DNA of 64,000 nt from Bradyrhizobium erythrophlei (GCA_900129675.1 FSRD01000002.1:868001-932000); one strand, 5' to 3'; positions 43,389 through 52,788 are shown, numbered from the stretch's first letter. Made by a program: numbers and translations. The notes: generated from the letters alone by a model not told the origin.

Positions 43389-43682
43389 ATGCCTGATGAG
43401 GCCGTGCTCGTCGGCACGCCGGGCGTTCGGAAGATCATCCACATCGACATGGACGCATTCTATGCGCCGGTCGAGCAGCTGGACAATCCGGACCTGCGCG
43501 GCAAGCCGGTCGCCGTGGGTGGTTCCCAGAAATACGGCGTTGTGGCGGCCGCGAGTTCCGAGGCGAGGAAGTTCGGTGTACGTGCGGCGATGCCGTCGAT
43601 CACGGCGCAGCGGCAAAGTCCCGACCTGATCTTCGTCAAGCCGCGCTTCGACGTCTACCCGGGCCGCGAGCCATCGATGTGA
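43389..43682 (+). pseudogene. dinB: DNA polymerase IV (DinB), N-terminal fragment
   Basis: About 90 codons match the N-terminus of Y-family polymerases: KIIHIDMDAFYAPVEQLDNP (metal-binding Asp residues), GKPVAVGG, GVVAAASSEARKFGVRAAMP and RFDVY. The sequence ends there, joined to an unrelated gene's 3' end. About three quarters of the protein is missing. Confidence 0.88.
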
Positions 43683-44365
43683 TACAGCATCGACTCGTAG
43701 AGTTCACGCCCACCGGGTCGTCCCCTCGAGGGGAGAATGCGGGTGTAAGGCAAACTCTGACACAGCGTTAGCGCCGCGCGCTGCTCCATCATCTGATCCC
43801 GATCCCGCCTGTCGGGAGACCCATTCACGACAATATCGCCTGTGATCAGGATGCGGTCCCGCGGCAGGCCGACGATGACCCATTCGCCGCCCACCCTTGC
43901 TACGCGCCTAACTTCGATCGGCTCACCGCTGATGATTTCGATGCCCGCCCGAGCACAGTCCGGCGTCGGCATGCCTCCGAAATTTGACCGTTCGCCATCC
44001 AGGCGACCGCCACCCGGAGAGGTCGCATATCGACGTGCAATAGGCTTGGCGAAGACCCGGCACCATTGGTCAAGGTCGCGCCAGGTGATCGCCCGCTCGT
44101 TGACGCTTACGACGATCAGCTGATCCAGAAGTTCGATGACGTGAAGGGAGTCTCGAGCCGCAGCCCCGTCGAACGAAAAGGTGTGGACCCGTGCTCGTGC
44201 CCCGCGAGAGACGTCAACCCGGATGCCAAGCGGGGGCACCGAGGGCCAAAGCGGTCGGGCAAACGCTGGCGACGCCAACATCGCCGCCGCTCCGCTGAGA
44301 AAAGCTCGTCGCGTCACAACGCTCCGTTCCCAGGGCCGCGATCTTCGATAGGTCTCCCTGGTCAT
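43655..44365 (-). CDS. TAT-exported protein, possible degenerate MBL-fold
   Basis: A 236-residue protein with a twin-arginine signal (VVTRRAFLSGAAAMLASPAFA). The mature part contains LHVIELLDQLIVVSVNER, VGGEWVIVGLPRDRILITGD and TRILPSRGRPGGRELYESML. The ITGD block recalls the end of a metallo-beta-lactamase fold, but the HxHxDH zinc motif is absent. I do not recognise the family with certainty. The start overlaps the PoxB stop (ATGA at 44362-44365), so it is the last gene of that operon. Confidence 0.55.
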   Translation of the reverse strand: MTRETYRRSRPWERSVVTRRAFLSGAAAMLASPAFARPLWPSVPPLGIRVDVSRGARARVHTFSFDGAAARDSLHVIELLDQLIVVSVNERAITWRDLDQWCRVFAKPIARRYATSPGGGRLDGERSNFGGMPTPDCARAGIEIISGEPIEVRRVARVGGEWVIVGLPRDRILITGDIVVNGSPDRRDRDQMMEQRAALTLCQSLPYTRILPSRGRPGGRELYESMLYHIDGSRPG

Positions 44366-46083
44366 CGCAGCACGTTAGTCTTGGCAAGGTCAATCAATTG
44401 GGAGCCGCGACCGTCCAGCACGGCCTTAATCAAGACTAGCCCGAAGTTCTTAGCCTCCACCGGTGTGGTCTTCGGCGGGAGGATTAGCTCCTCGCGCGCG
44501 CTCACGACATCGACCAGAGCGGGCCCGTCATGCTGAAAGGCGCACCGCAGCGCGTCCTCCAGATCGTGGGGATCCTCCACGCGGATTCCTTTGACGCCTA
44601 CGGACTCGGCCGTGATGGCGAAGTTCGGATTGTCTAGATCGCAGTCGTGATCGAGGAACCCATTAGACTTCATCTCCAGCTCCACGAAACCCAGGGTGTC
44701 GTTGTTCAGCACCACCACTTTGACCGGCAGCCCCGCCTGCTTGAGCGTTAGGAAGTCCCCCATCAGCATGGCGAAGCCGCCGTCGCCGGCCATGGCAATC
44801 ACTTGGCGGTTCGGAAAGGCCGCTTGGGCGCCGATCGCTTGGGGCAGCGCGTTCGCCATCGAGCCGTGATTAAACGATCCCACCAGGCGGCGCTTGCCGT
44901 TCATGCGGATGTATCGCGCCGCCCAGGCCGTGGGGGTTCCCACGTCGCACGTGAACACGGCGTCCTCCGCCGCGAGCTCGCTCACCGCTTTGGATACGAA
45001 TTGGGGATGGATCAGTCGACTGGTCGGGGCGCTCTCCGCCAAGCCGTCCAAATTGCGACGGGCACGCTCGTAGTGCCTCAGGGATGTATTCAGATGGACG
45101 CTGTCGGTCTTGTCCTGCACGCGCGGGAGCAGCGCCTTCAGCGAACTGCGCACCTCACCGACCAGTCCAAGCTCGAGCTTGCAACGATTGCCCAGCGTCT
45201 CGGGCCGCAGGTCGATCTGCAGGATCTTGGCCTTCTGGGGATAGAACTGCCGGTAGGGAAAGTCGGTGCCGAGCATCATCAGGACCTCGCAACTCTCCAT
45301 GGCGTAATAGCCTGATGAGAAGCCGAGGAAGCCCGTCATGCCGACGTCGTAGGGATTGTCGTACTCTAGGTGCTCCTTGCCGCGCAGGGCGTGGACGATC
45401 GGCGCTTTCAGTGCCTCCGCGAGCGCCACCACCTCGTCGTGGGCCCCCGCGCATCCGGCGCCGCAAAGCAGGGTCACCCGCTCGGCGTCGTTCAGCAGCG
45501 CTGCAGCCGCGTCGAGGTCCTGGTCTTGCGGCACGACGACAGGGGCCTTCGGCTTGAGGAAACCGGGCAACGCCGCCTCGAGCGGCTGAAGCGCTACATC
45601 ACCGGAGATGACCACCACAGCCACCCCTCGGCGCGCGATGGCCGCGCGGATGGCGCGTTCGAAGATCTGCGGCGCCTGCTCGGCTTGGGAGATCAGCTCG
45701 ACGTAGTGCGAGCACTCGCGAAACAGACTTTCCGGATGGGTAGCTTGAAAATAATCGATCCCGATCTCGGTGGACGGAATGTGGGCAGCGATGGCGAGCA
45801 CCGGCACCCGGGATCGGTGACAATCGAACAGGCCGTTGATTAGGTGGAGATTGCCGGGGCCGCAGCTTCCCGCGCAGACCGCGAGCTCGCCCGTCAGATG
45901 GGCTTCCGCGCCGGCCGCGAAGGCCCCTGCTTCTTCGTGGCGAACATGGACCCAGTCGAGTCCACCGGCGCGGTGCAACGCGTCGGTGAACCCGTTCAGA
46001 GAATCCCCGACCACGCCGAAGACACGTTTCACTCCCGCTTGCTTGAGGGTCTGCACGATGTAGGCAGCGACGGTTCGGGCCAT
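44362..46083 (-). CDS. poxB: pyruvate dehydrogenase (quinone), PoxB-like thiamine-diphosphate enzyme
   Basis: A 573-residue ThDP enzyme, the same length as E. coli PoxB, which oxidises pyruvate to acetate and CO2 at the membrane. Glu50 in HVRHEEAGAFAAG activates ThDP. The ThDP/Mg motif is MAGDGGFAMLMGDFLTLKQ with VVVLNND. NHGSMANALPQAIGAQ is also typical. ATG 46083 gives the standard MARTVAAYIVQTL start; the open frame extends to 46212 without similarity. It is 34 bases after a crotonase gene on the same strand. Confidence 0.92.
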   Translation of the reverse strand: MARTVAAYIVQTLKQAGVKRVFGVVGDSLNGFTDALHRAGGLDWVHVRHEEAGAFAAGAEAHLTGELAVCAGSCGPGNLHLINGLFDCHRSRVPVLAIAAHIPSTEIGIDYFQATHPESLFRECSHYVELISQAEQAPQIFERAIRAAIARRGVAVVVISGDVALQPLEAALPGFLKPKAPVVVPQDQDLDAAAALLNDAERVTLLCGAGCAGAHDEVVALAEALKAPIVHALRGKEHLEYDNPYDVGMTGFLGFSSGYYAMESCEVLMMLGTDFPYRQFYPQKAKILQIDLRPETLGNRCKLELGLVGEVRSSLKALLPRVQDKTDSVHLNTSLRHYERARRNLDGLAESAPTSRLIHPQFVSKAVSELAAEDAVFTCDVGTPTAWAARYIRMNGKRRLVGSFNHGSMANALPQAIGAQAAFPNRQVIAMAGDGGFAMLMGDFLTLKQAGLPVKVVVLNNDTLGFVELEMKSNGFLDHDCDLDNPNFAITAESVGVKGIRVEDPHDLEDALRCAFQHDGPALVDVVSAREELILPPKTTPVEAKNFGLVLIKAVLDGRGSQLIDLAKTNVLR

Positions 46084-46117
46084 GACACACTCGCTCGTGC
46101 CTGAGTTGGGAGGACGC

Positions 46118-46954
46118 TTACTTGCCTTGGTAGACGGGGGGACGTCCCTTCGCCTCAGCCTTGCGGCCCTCGATGAAGTCCTCGGTGTGGAAGAGCCCGC
46201 CAAATTGCTCATCGAGCTTGGCGAACGCCGCCGCTTCGGACTCGTCGATCGAGAGGTGCGCGGACTCGAGCGTGGTCTTGATGCCGAGAGGCCCGCACGC
46301 GGCGCTCTTCCGGGCCAGCCCGATCCCCGCTTCCAGCGCCTTGGCCGGATTGGCGGCGATCTCCTGGATCACGCCCATCCGATAGGCCTCCGCCGCGCCC
46401 CAGTGGTCGCCGGTGAGCATGTAGCGCATGGCGTTCCCCCATCCCGCTTCCCGCGGAAATCGGATGGTCGAGCCGCCGCCTGGGAACCGTCCGTGCGTGT
46501 TCTCGTCCTGGCCAAACCGCACGTCGGCGCTGGCCACCCGGATGTCGGCCACCAGATGCAGTTCGTGGCCCATGTTCCAGGTATCGCCATGGACAACCAC
46601 GATCAGGGGCTTGCTGAGCTGCTGGGTCTTGGCGAAGGGATCGAGCATGCCATCCTTCATCGCGAACGGCTTGCCGGTCTTGGCCAGGGGCGCGAAGGCG
46701 TCCACGTCGATGCCGCGGGAGAAGTTCTCGCCGTGGCCGAAGAACACCGCCGCCCGCAGGCTCGGGTCGTTGTCGAAGTCGTAGTACGCCTTGGCCAGGC
46801 CGAAGAAGGCGTCCGGGTCGAACCGGTTGTAGATCTGGGGCCGATTGACACCGATCAGGACGATCTCGCCGCGCCGCTCGACGGTGATCTTGGCCTCGGG
46901 GGAGAGCGGGATGTTGGCCATGCGGCCTTTATCGTTGAGCTTGGGAATGGTCAT
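46118..46954 (-). CDS. crotonase/enoyl-CoA hydratase family protein
   Basis: A 278-residue crotonase. The oxyanion loop regions are FFGHGENFSRGIDVDAF and HGDTWNMGHELHLVADIRVA, with DENTHGRFPGGGSTIRFPRE where the catalytic acid would be. ATG 46954 lies one base after the stop of the upstream chimeric frame. ATG 46921 (MANIPLSPEAK) is also possible and resembles relatives' starts. It is co-transcribed with PoxB. The reaction is unknown; some homologues hydrate or hydrolyse non-CoA substrates. Confidence 0.87.
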   Translation of the reverse strand: MTIPKLNDKGRMANIPLSPEAKITVERRGEIVLIGVNRPQIYNRFDPDAFFGLAKAYYDFDNDPSLRAAVFFGHGENFSRGIDVDAFAPLAKTGKPFAMKDGMLDPFAKTQQLSKPLIVVVHGDTWNMGHELHLVADIRVASADVRFGQDENTHGRFPGGGSTIRFPREAGWGNAMRYMLTGDHWGAAEAYRMGVIQEIAANPAKALEAGIGLARKSAACGPLGIKTTLESAHLSIDESEAAAFAKLDEQFGGLFHTEDFIEGRKAEAKGRPPVYQGK

Positions 46955-46955
46955 C

Positions 46956-47126
46956 TCACACTTCATCGGCGATGGGATTGACGAGCGTGCCGAGACCTTC
47001 GATCTCGATCTTGTCGTTGATCGGCACATTCGCAATTTGAATCATCGCGCCGTAGACGGCTTGACTGACGATTCGAACGCGCTCGGCGGGCGCGTCCTTG
47101 TTGAGGTCGATTCTGACGAGTGGCAT
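46956..47126 (-). CDS. chimeric frame: tautomerase_2 N-terminus joined to an FAH-type C-terminus
   Basis: A 56-residue frame. Residues 1-39 (MPLVRIDLNKDAPAERVRIV, QAVYGAMIQIANVPIND) match the N-terminus of the MSAD-like protein at 39188. The last 17 (KIEIEGLGTLVNPIADEV) match the C-terminal end of FAH-family hydrolases. ATG 47126 has GGGG upstream. It looks like an in-frame deletion that fused two genes; neither active site is complete. It still leads the crotonase-poxB operon, one base before the crotonase ATG. Confidence 0.7.
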   Translation of the reverse strand: MPLVRIDLNKDAPAERVRIVSQAVYGAMIQIANVPINDKIEIEGLGTLVNPIADEV

Positions 47127-47279
47127 TGTGGTCCCCTTTCATTCATTGAGCATCAGCATCGACCGCTGCGGCTCCGACAATCGGATTTTCTACGGAGATA
47201 TCGTTGGCGGCCGACGTCGTCTTGCGCTCATATGCTTATTGAAAAGCCATGGACGAAATCGTATGTTTTGATTTGTTGG

Positions 47280-47294
47280 ATAAATATAATTTAT
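47280..47294. promoter_or_regulatory. ATAAAT-N3-ATTTAT palindrome with LysR 5' relic
   Basis: A perfect palindrome ATAAAT ATA ATTTAT. To its right, CGCTTGGAGCTTTAG is a decayed LysR start (normally ATGGAGCTCTACCAG). To its left lies the leftward tautomerase-FAH/crotonase/poxB operon. The preceding GAAATCGTATGTT is shared with 15472. Confidence 0.6.
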
Positions 47295-47399
47295 CGCTTG
47301 GAGCTTTAGACTGCCTCCCAAAAAGCAGCCTTGAATCTGATTTGCTCCTAAAAGGGAATCCTTAGAGTCCCTGTCATTGTCGGAAACTCAATCCGGCTA

Positions 47400-47725
47400 G
47401 TAAGTGAAGTCGAATTGGGTGATGCTCTTGGTTGATGAGAGATGTTTTTAGCCTGATTTGGTTGGCGCTGATCGGATTGTTCCGATCGCGAGCGTCGCTG
47501 CAAGTAGAGATCTTGACGCTTCGTCATCAACTCAACGTGCTGCGGCGTAAATCGCCGCAGCGACTAACCTTCACCAGCATCGACCGTCTGGTATTTGCCG
47601 GGTTGTATCGGCTGGCGCCCGGCGTGCTGGACGCTTTGAAGATCGTCAGGCCGGAGACCGTGATCCGCTGGCATCGTGCCGGCTTCCGAGCGTATTGGCG
47701 CTGGAAATCAAGACCGCGCAGTGGC
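47400..47725 (+). mobile_element. IS fragment 1: 5' part of an integrase-core transposase
   Basis: From ATG 47435: DVFSLIWLALIGLFRSRASL, LRHQLNVLRRKSPQ, PETVIRWHRAGFRAYWRWKS. This is the N-terminal part of an rve-type transposase. The left flank (GGGTGATGCTCTTGG...GATGAGAGATG) matches the flank of the opposite copy at 49054-49080. The sequence breaks at about 47720. Confidence 0.8.
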
Positions 47726-47740
47726 TGTCACTGTCGTAAA

Positions 47741-47885
47741 TCAAATCCGAACATATTGGTGGTGTAGCCCGCCGAGAACTGGGCGACAAAGAATGCTTCC
47801 GGCCCGTTCGACGGCGCGAGAAACCGGCGCGTCCTTCTTCAAGGATAGATGCGTGCGTACCTCATTGTACAACACGACGACGGAA
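47741..47885 (-). mobile_element. IS fragment 2: 3' end of the same kind of transposase, inverted
   Basis: Leftward: YNEVRTHLSLKKDAPVSRAV, then GSILCRPVLGGLHHQYVRI and stop. This is the C-terminal end of the transposase whose N-terminus is at 47435, but on the other strand. Confidence 0.75.
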
Positions 47886-47889
47886 CGCC

Positions 47890-48180
47890 CACGGGATCGC
47901 GGAGTACGAGCTTCTTTATCCGTGGCATCCTTGGGCCGGCTGCCTGGTCCATATTCATGAGGTGGTTGAGAAGGCTGGCAGAGAGGTTTTCCGTTGCAGC
48001 CTCTCTGGTCGGGCATCTGCGCGATGGCTGGAGATTCCGGCCTGGATGTTTGATCGGGCGGCTCGCGCGACATGGCGTGTTGGCGCCACTCCCTATGTTG
48101 AGCTTGCGGTGCTCACCGCCTTGGCAACGCTGCTGCAGGATGTGACGTACAATGGCGAGCCACGCTGCATCGCATTCGGA
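47890..48180 (+). pseudogene. transposon-accessory ORF fragment
   Basis: One frame reads EYELLYPWHPWAGCLVHIHE, SGRASARWLEIPAWMFDRAA and VELAVLTALATLLQD. Short proteins with the YPxHPxxG...PxWM pattern accompany recombinase-type transposons. It lies between the two inverted transposase pieces. Both ends are missing. Confidence 0.5.
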
Positions 48181-49053
48181 GGATTGCGTGTCGACGACGC
48201 CGTCGAGGAAGCTCTTCTGCGGGTTGTCGAACCGGCGTGAGCGCGCTGTTCCATCGCAACTCCAGTTCCGCCGCGATCAGCCGGTTCTGCGGATCGATAC
48301 GTTGGTCGGTCGCGAATGCCCATCGATCGGAGTCGTCGGATGAAGACATTGCCATAGGCCCGATCGCGATCGCGGATCAAATAGTGGGGAGCCCGTTCCC
48401 AGCCGAAAGCTTCCGTAATCTGATTTGCAATCCATTCTGCGGTCGGATGCGCTGTGACGCCGAGCCATACGATCTGTCGTCGGCCGTGCCCCACGATCAG
48501 CAGTCCATAGAGCAGACGAAACGAGATTGTCGGCACGACGAACAGATCCATCGCGGCGATGCCGTCGGCATGATTGCGGAGGAACGTCTTCCAGCCTTGG
48601 GACGGCGGACCTCTTCGCTTGGCCATATATTTAGCCACGCTCGTCTGTCCGATCGCGATGTCGAGCTTCAGCAGCTCTCCATGGATCCGTGGCGCTCCCC
48701 ACAGTGGGTTGGCGATGCTCATCTCGTGGACCAGTCTGCGTATTTCCAGCGAAACTGTTGGCCGGCCACCACGAGGTCGCGACTTCCAGCGCCAGTACAA
48801 ACGGAAGCCCGCACGGTGCCATTTGATTACGGTCCCGGGCCTAACAATCGCAAGCGCATCAAGAACGCGAGGGAAGACGCGATAAAGACCAACGAACACC
48901 AATCGGTCGATGGCACCGAAGGTTTGTTTCTTGGGGGCGGTTCGTCGCAGAACAATGATCTGCTGCCGCAACGTAAATCTCTGCCTCGATCGCTACCCGA
49001 GACCGAAACAGATCGACAACCGCCCAGACAATGAGCCTGACAAGATCTCTCAT
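48180..49053 (-). mobile_element. IS fragment 3: integrase-core transposase, 5' two thirds, inverted copy
   Basis: Leftward from 49053: MRDLVRLIVWAVVDLFRSRV, a frameshift near 48970, then LRQQIIVLRRTAPKKQTFGA, ANPLWGAPRIHGELLKLDIA, AMDLFVVPTISFRLLYGLLI, YLIRDRDRAYG, RSMGIRDRPTY. The catalytic Asp residues are present, but the C-terminus is replaced after RDRPT. It is a second, diverged copy of the family at 47400. Confidence 0.82.
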
Positions 49054-49155
49054 TACAGATCAGCATCGCCCGATTCTCGGTCAACCGCCAGCCAATAGGT
49101 TTGCGACAGGGACAGCGGGGAAGATCGGGGGCCGATCGAGAAACGAAAGAACGAG

Positions 49156-49971
49156 ATGAAACAAAGTGGAAAGAAGCCTCGGCGCGGAATTTGGCTCCGG
49201 CCGGTACTCGGTGCCCTCAGTCTTCTTGTGGCCCTTGTGATCCACTCGCAGCAGCCCGCGCTCGCCCAAGTTCCGGATTCCCTGCTGCCGCGCAATCTGT
49301 CGCCCTGGGGAATGTTCCTCAACGCCGACATCGTCGTGAAAGCGGTCATGATCGGGCTCGCCTTCGCCTCGCTCGTGACCTGGACGGTCTGGCTCGCCAA
49401 GACCATCGAGCTGCGCGTCGCGAGGAGCCGCGCGCTGCGCCGGATCAGGCTGTTGGACGAAGGCGGCGGCCTGACGGAGGCGGCGCATGAATGCGATGGC
49501 GAGCGGGATGCCGTCGCGCAACTGATCCTCTCGGCGACGCGCGAGGCGGAGCTGTCCGACGGCATCGTCGATGACGGCTTCAAGGAGCGCGTCGCGCTGC
49601 GGCTGGAGCGCGTGGAAGCGGCGATGACGCGGCAGATTTCGCGCGGCACCGGCATTCTTGCCACCATCGGCGCGACCGCCCCCTTTGTCGGCCTGTTCGG
49701 CACGGTGTGGGGCATCATGAACGCCTTCATCGGCATTTCGGAATCCCATACCACCAACCTCGCGGTGGTGGCGCCAGGCATTGCCGAGGCGCTGCTTGCC
49801 ACCGCGTTCGGGCTCGTAGCCGCCATCCCGGCGGTCGTGATCTACAACCACCTCGCCCGCGTGATCGCTGGCTACCGCGCGCTCCTGGGTGACGCCTCGG
49901 CGCAGGTCCTGCTTTTGATCAGCCGCGGGCAGCGCAGCCGCGGTGTGATCGTGCCGCGCGCGGCGGAGTGA
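49156..49971 (+). CDS. exbB: TonB-system energiser ExbB
   Basis: A 271-residue inner-membrane protein with an N-terminal signal-like helix, then three helices in the MotA/TolQ/ExbB arrangement. The region ILATIGATAPFVGLFGTVWG (helix 2) and EALLATAFGLVAAIPAVVIY (helix 3) are diagnostic. It uses proton flow to energise TonB. ATG 49156 follows GAACGAGATGAAA, a weak site. The operon exbB-exbD-tonB is tight and core-like, which suggests that the accessory region ends or is interrupted here. Confidence 0.93.
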   Translation: MKQSGKKPRRGIWLRPVLGALSLLVALVIHSQQPALAQVPDSLLPRNLSPWGMFLNADIVVKAVMIGLAFASLVTWTVWLAKTIELRVARSRALRRIRLLDEGGGLTEAAHECDGERDAVAQLILSATREAELSDGIVDDGFKERVALRLERVEAAMTRQISRGTGILATIGATAPFVGLFGTVWGIMNAFIGISESHTTNLAVVAPGIAEALLATAFGLVAAIPAVVIYNHLARVIAGYRALLGDASAQVLLLISRGQRSRGVIVPRAAE

Positions 49972-49976
49972 CCGCC

Positions 49977-50411
49977 ATGGCCGTGCGTCTCGGTTCACGT
50001 TCGACCAGCGATGATCTCGTAATTCAGCACGAGATCAACGTCACGCCGTTCATCGACGTCATGCTGGTGCTGCTCATCATCTTCATGGTGGCCGCGCCGC
50101 TTGCCACCGTCGACATCGGCGTCAACCTTCCAACCTCGACCGCGCCGGAGCAGCCCCGGCCAGACAAGCCGGTCTTCGTCACCATCAAGCCGGATCAGAC
50201 GATTGCTGTCGGTGAAACCGTCGTGGATCGTGAGACCCTCGTGAGCGCGCTCGATACCGCCACCAACAACCACAAGGACGTGACGATCTTCGTTCGCGCC
50301 GACAAATCGCTGAGCTATGGCGAGCTTATTCAGGTGATGAACACGCTGCGGAACGGCGGATATCTCAAGCTCGCACTTGTCGGGCTCGAAACTCCGGCCA
50401 TAAAGCAATGA
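49977..50411 (+). CDS. exbD: TonB-system subunit ExbD
   Basis: A 144-residue protein with one membrane helix (NVTPFIDVMLVLLIIFMVAA) carrying the essential Asp, then a periplasmic domain. ATG 49977 has GGCGGAG about ten bases upstream. A GTG at 49968 overlaps the exbB stop but has no room for a ribosome site. It overlaps tonB by four bases. Confidence 0.92.
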   Translation: MAVRLGSRSTSDDLVIQHEINVTPFIDVMLVLLIIFMVAAPLATVDIGVNLPTSTAPEQPRPDKPVFVTIKPDQTIAVGETVVDRETLVSALDTATNNHKDVTIFVRADKSLSYGELIQVMNTLRNGGYLKLALVGLETPAIKQ

Positions 50412-51121
50412 CCGCGCGTACGCTGCATCTGCCGGAGCGACCCGGCTTCTCGCGCTGGATGCTGGCAGCCCTCGCGATCCTGGCCGCGCATGCGGCAATC
50501 GCAGCATCGGTCGCGCTGTGGTATGCAAGCGAGCCCGTCGAGCCGAACATCATTCCGGCGATCTCCGTGACGCTTGCCCCGGTCGACGCCGCTTCACCCG
50601 AAATCCAGGACCAGGACATCGCGGTCGGGCCGACCATGCAGCAGGCCGAGGCGGCGCCGGCGGAACCGCCCAAACAGGAGCAGGTGGAAAAGGTGGAGCA
50701 ACCGCCGGCGCCGCAACAGCAGGCCGACGTCACCCTGCCGCAGGAGACGCCCAAGGAGGTCGAGAAGCCGACGCCGCAGGCTCAGCCGCCGGCGCCCGAG
50801 ACCCGCGCCCCGCCGAAGACCGAGAACGTCGGACAACTCACCCAGGCCAGCGCGAACGCCTACAACGCGCTGGTGTATCTGCAGCGCTTCAAGCGCTATC
50901 CCGCCGCCGCGCGCGGCGCTGCGGGCACCACTGTGATCCGGTTCGAACTGAACCGCGCGGGCGATGTGATTTCGAGCGAGATCGAAAAGTCATCCGGCAA
51001 GACCGTGCTTGACCAGGAGGCGCTCGAAATCCTTCGCCGCGCCAGCCCTTTTCCACCGTTCCCCTCGGCAAAACCGGGCGCGCACGATACCTACCTCGCG
51101 CCGATCAATTTTTCCCACTAA
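50408..51121 (+). CDS. tonB: TonB energy-transducing protein
   Basis: A 237-residue protein. It has an N-terminal anchor (about residues 15-37), a Pro/Glu/Gln-rich periplasmic spacer (residues 70-150) and a C-terminal TonB domain beginning YLQRFKRYPAAARGAAGTTV and including RASPFPPFPSAKPG. The ATG overlaps the exbD stop. It delivers energy to outer-membrane siderophore or heme receptors encoded elsewhere. Confidence 0.92.
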   Translation: MTARTLHLPERPGFSRWMLAALAILAAHAAIAASVALWYASEPVEPNIIPAISVTLAPVDAASPEIQDQDIAVGPTMQQAEAAPAEPPKQEQVEKVEQPPAPQQQADVTLPQETPKEVEKPTPQAQPPAPETRAPPKTENVGQLTQASANAYNALVYLQRFKRYPAAARGAAGTTVIRFELNRAGDVISSEIEKSSGKTVLDQEALEILRRASPFPPFPSAKPGAHDTYLAPINFSH

Positions 51122-51506
51122 ATCGATTTGACGTCGGTCCGGTGCCGTCGTGCATCGGGAAACGGTCGGCAAGCGAACCGGTGTCCGCCTGCCCCGTGGC
51201 TAGTTGAAGACCACAAGCCTTCGACCTCCGGGTATCGATCTGGAGCTGACGATTGCCGCGCGCATTGCGTTGCGCAATCGGCGTTGAGGCTGATGATCGC
51301 GTTCATCGAACTCCGGGTGGCTTTGGAAGCGCCGAATCGCGGTCAACGAACTCGGGAGGCCCGGTGATGCCCCGCTTGTTTACGCGAACGATGTAACCGG
51401 AAGGCATCTACCACTTCCGCTACCGGTGGATATGGCCCCGACCTTGGCGGTATGCATATTCCGATTTGGCGGATTGTTTGCGGACAAGCCGAGAAGAGCC
51501 ACAGGG
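51122..51506. other. gap without a recognised gene
   Basis: About 385 bases after tonB. No frame shows family similarity and no clear terminator hairpin was found. Confidence 0.35.
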
Positions 51507-51880
51507 CTGGGTCAGTCGTCGTTGCGATCGTAGTAGCTCTTGATCAACCGATAGTGACCTCCGGTAGAAAAGTATTCCTGGTGCAAGCAAGTATCTCCCC
51601 TGCAAATCTTGCCCGCCCGTCACAGTGCAGATGCTCGAAGTGCAGCTTCATCAAGCGCGAATTATCGAAATATGTCGCGAAGTAGTGTCCAGCGCGCGGA
51701 TCTCGGCACATGCGGATGACAGCATTCCGAACCTCCGGCGGGAGATGTTCGATATGCTCTGGGTTCCAGGGATCGTCGTGGCCAACCTGGCTACCGCGCG
51801 CGATTGCGAGCGGTTGATCGCAAAATAGACATAGAACGATACCAGCCGCGATCGCCGAAAAGCGCTTGTCGAACGCTCAC
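51507..51880 (-). pseudogene. small exported protein, frameshifted
   Basis: Leftward reading has a hydrophobic start (RFSAIAAGIVLCLFCDQPLA) without a usable start codon, then DDPWNPEHIEHLPPEVRNAV, RDPRAGHYFATYFDNSRLMK, LHFEHLHCDG. After a shift near 51590 it ends GGHYRLIKSYYDRNDD. It resembles a small exported protein family of bradyrhizobia. The frameshift and lost start make it inactive. Confidence 0.6.
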
Positions 51881-52079
51881 ATGCCGGCACCCTCCATGAG
51901 GGAAGACCTGCCCGATGCGAACGCAAAACCTACCAGAAATACTGACGACCGTCGGTCAGAATGAATTTGTCGAATTTGTATGCAGCGCAATGTTCATGAG
52001 CGGTCGCTGTCCGCTCCAGGGCTCATCGCAGATTGCGATCGGGGCTCACAGGGTCACCCGAGCCAATCTCGAGAAATGC

Positions 52080-52696
52080 TCAGAACTGCGCGTGAATTCG
52101 CGTTGCCACGATGGACACCGGCCCACGGTCTCGATTGTAAGCGGGGTTGGTCACAAACTGGTAGTCGAAGCTGAGCGTCCAGGTGTAGATCGGAAGGGAG
52201 TAATACACCTCGATGATCTTTTCGCGGCCTGGGTGGGCCAACTGACCGTCGCCTATCAAGGCGGTAAGGCCGCCTGTGGCGAGGTAGGCTTGATGCGAAG
52301 CCGAGATGGTGTTCAGGATGCCGGCGATTCCCAGCGTATCGCCGGGTCGATTCCACAATTGTCCAGACAGCGATGCGCCACCCGAAAAGGTCGTGTCGGC
52401 ATCCGTAAAGGCGTAGGCCTCAAGGTTTCCGGAGTGTAACCGGCCCGTGCGAAAAGCCCCACACCAGGCACAACTTGTTGCTCCAGGTTCGCGGCAATAC
52501 CTGTTTTGCTCGTGTAGGTACGCACCAGCGAGAGGTCCGCCGGAGTGCCCGTCGCAGCAGCGAGATTGACGGCGTCCTGGAAGCTTGCCAGTCGCGCTCG
52601 GGTCAAGTAGCCGGTCACCGCGACTTTGCCGGGCTGCCCCCAGAGCTCGTATCGCCGCTCAAGCTCGCCCACCACACTATGGGCCGCCACGATCAC
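52080..52696 (-). pseudogene. OprB-type carbohydrate porin, C-terminal part, frameshifted
   Basis: Leftward: GELERRYELWGQPGKVAVTG, YLTRARLASFQDAV, TGIAANLEQQVVPGVGLFAR, AGYTPETL. A frameshift near 52425 follows, then SGQLWNRPGDTLGIAGILNT and SFDYQFVTNPAYNRDRGPVS, ending IHAQF. The final Phe and alternating strands fit an outer-membrane OprB porin. The N-terminal half is absent. Confidence 0.8.
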
Positions 52697-52788
52697 AGCA
52701 ATCGGAATAGACCCCCCTCGGTTTCTTCGCGCTCAAAAATCGACGAAAAAATTGGTGCTAAATTCGTCAGGCTTGTCAGTGAGTTGGA

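Noticed and set aside
43655..44365. Calling the TAT protein a metallo-beta-lactamase
   Set aside because: No HxHxDH motif or other zinc ligands are visible; the resemblance is limited to a short ITGD segment.
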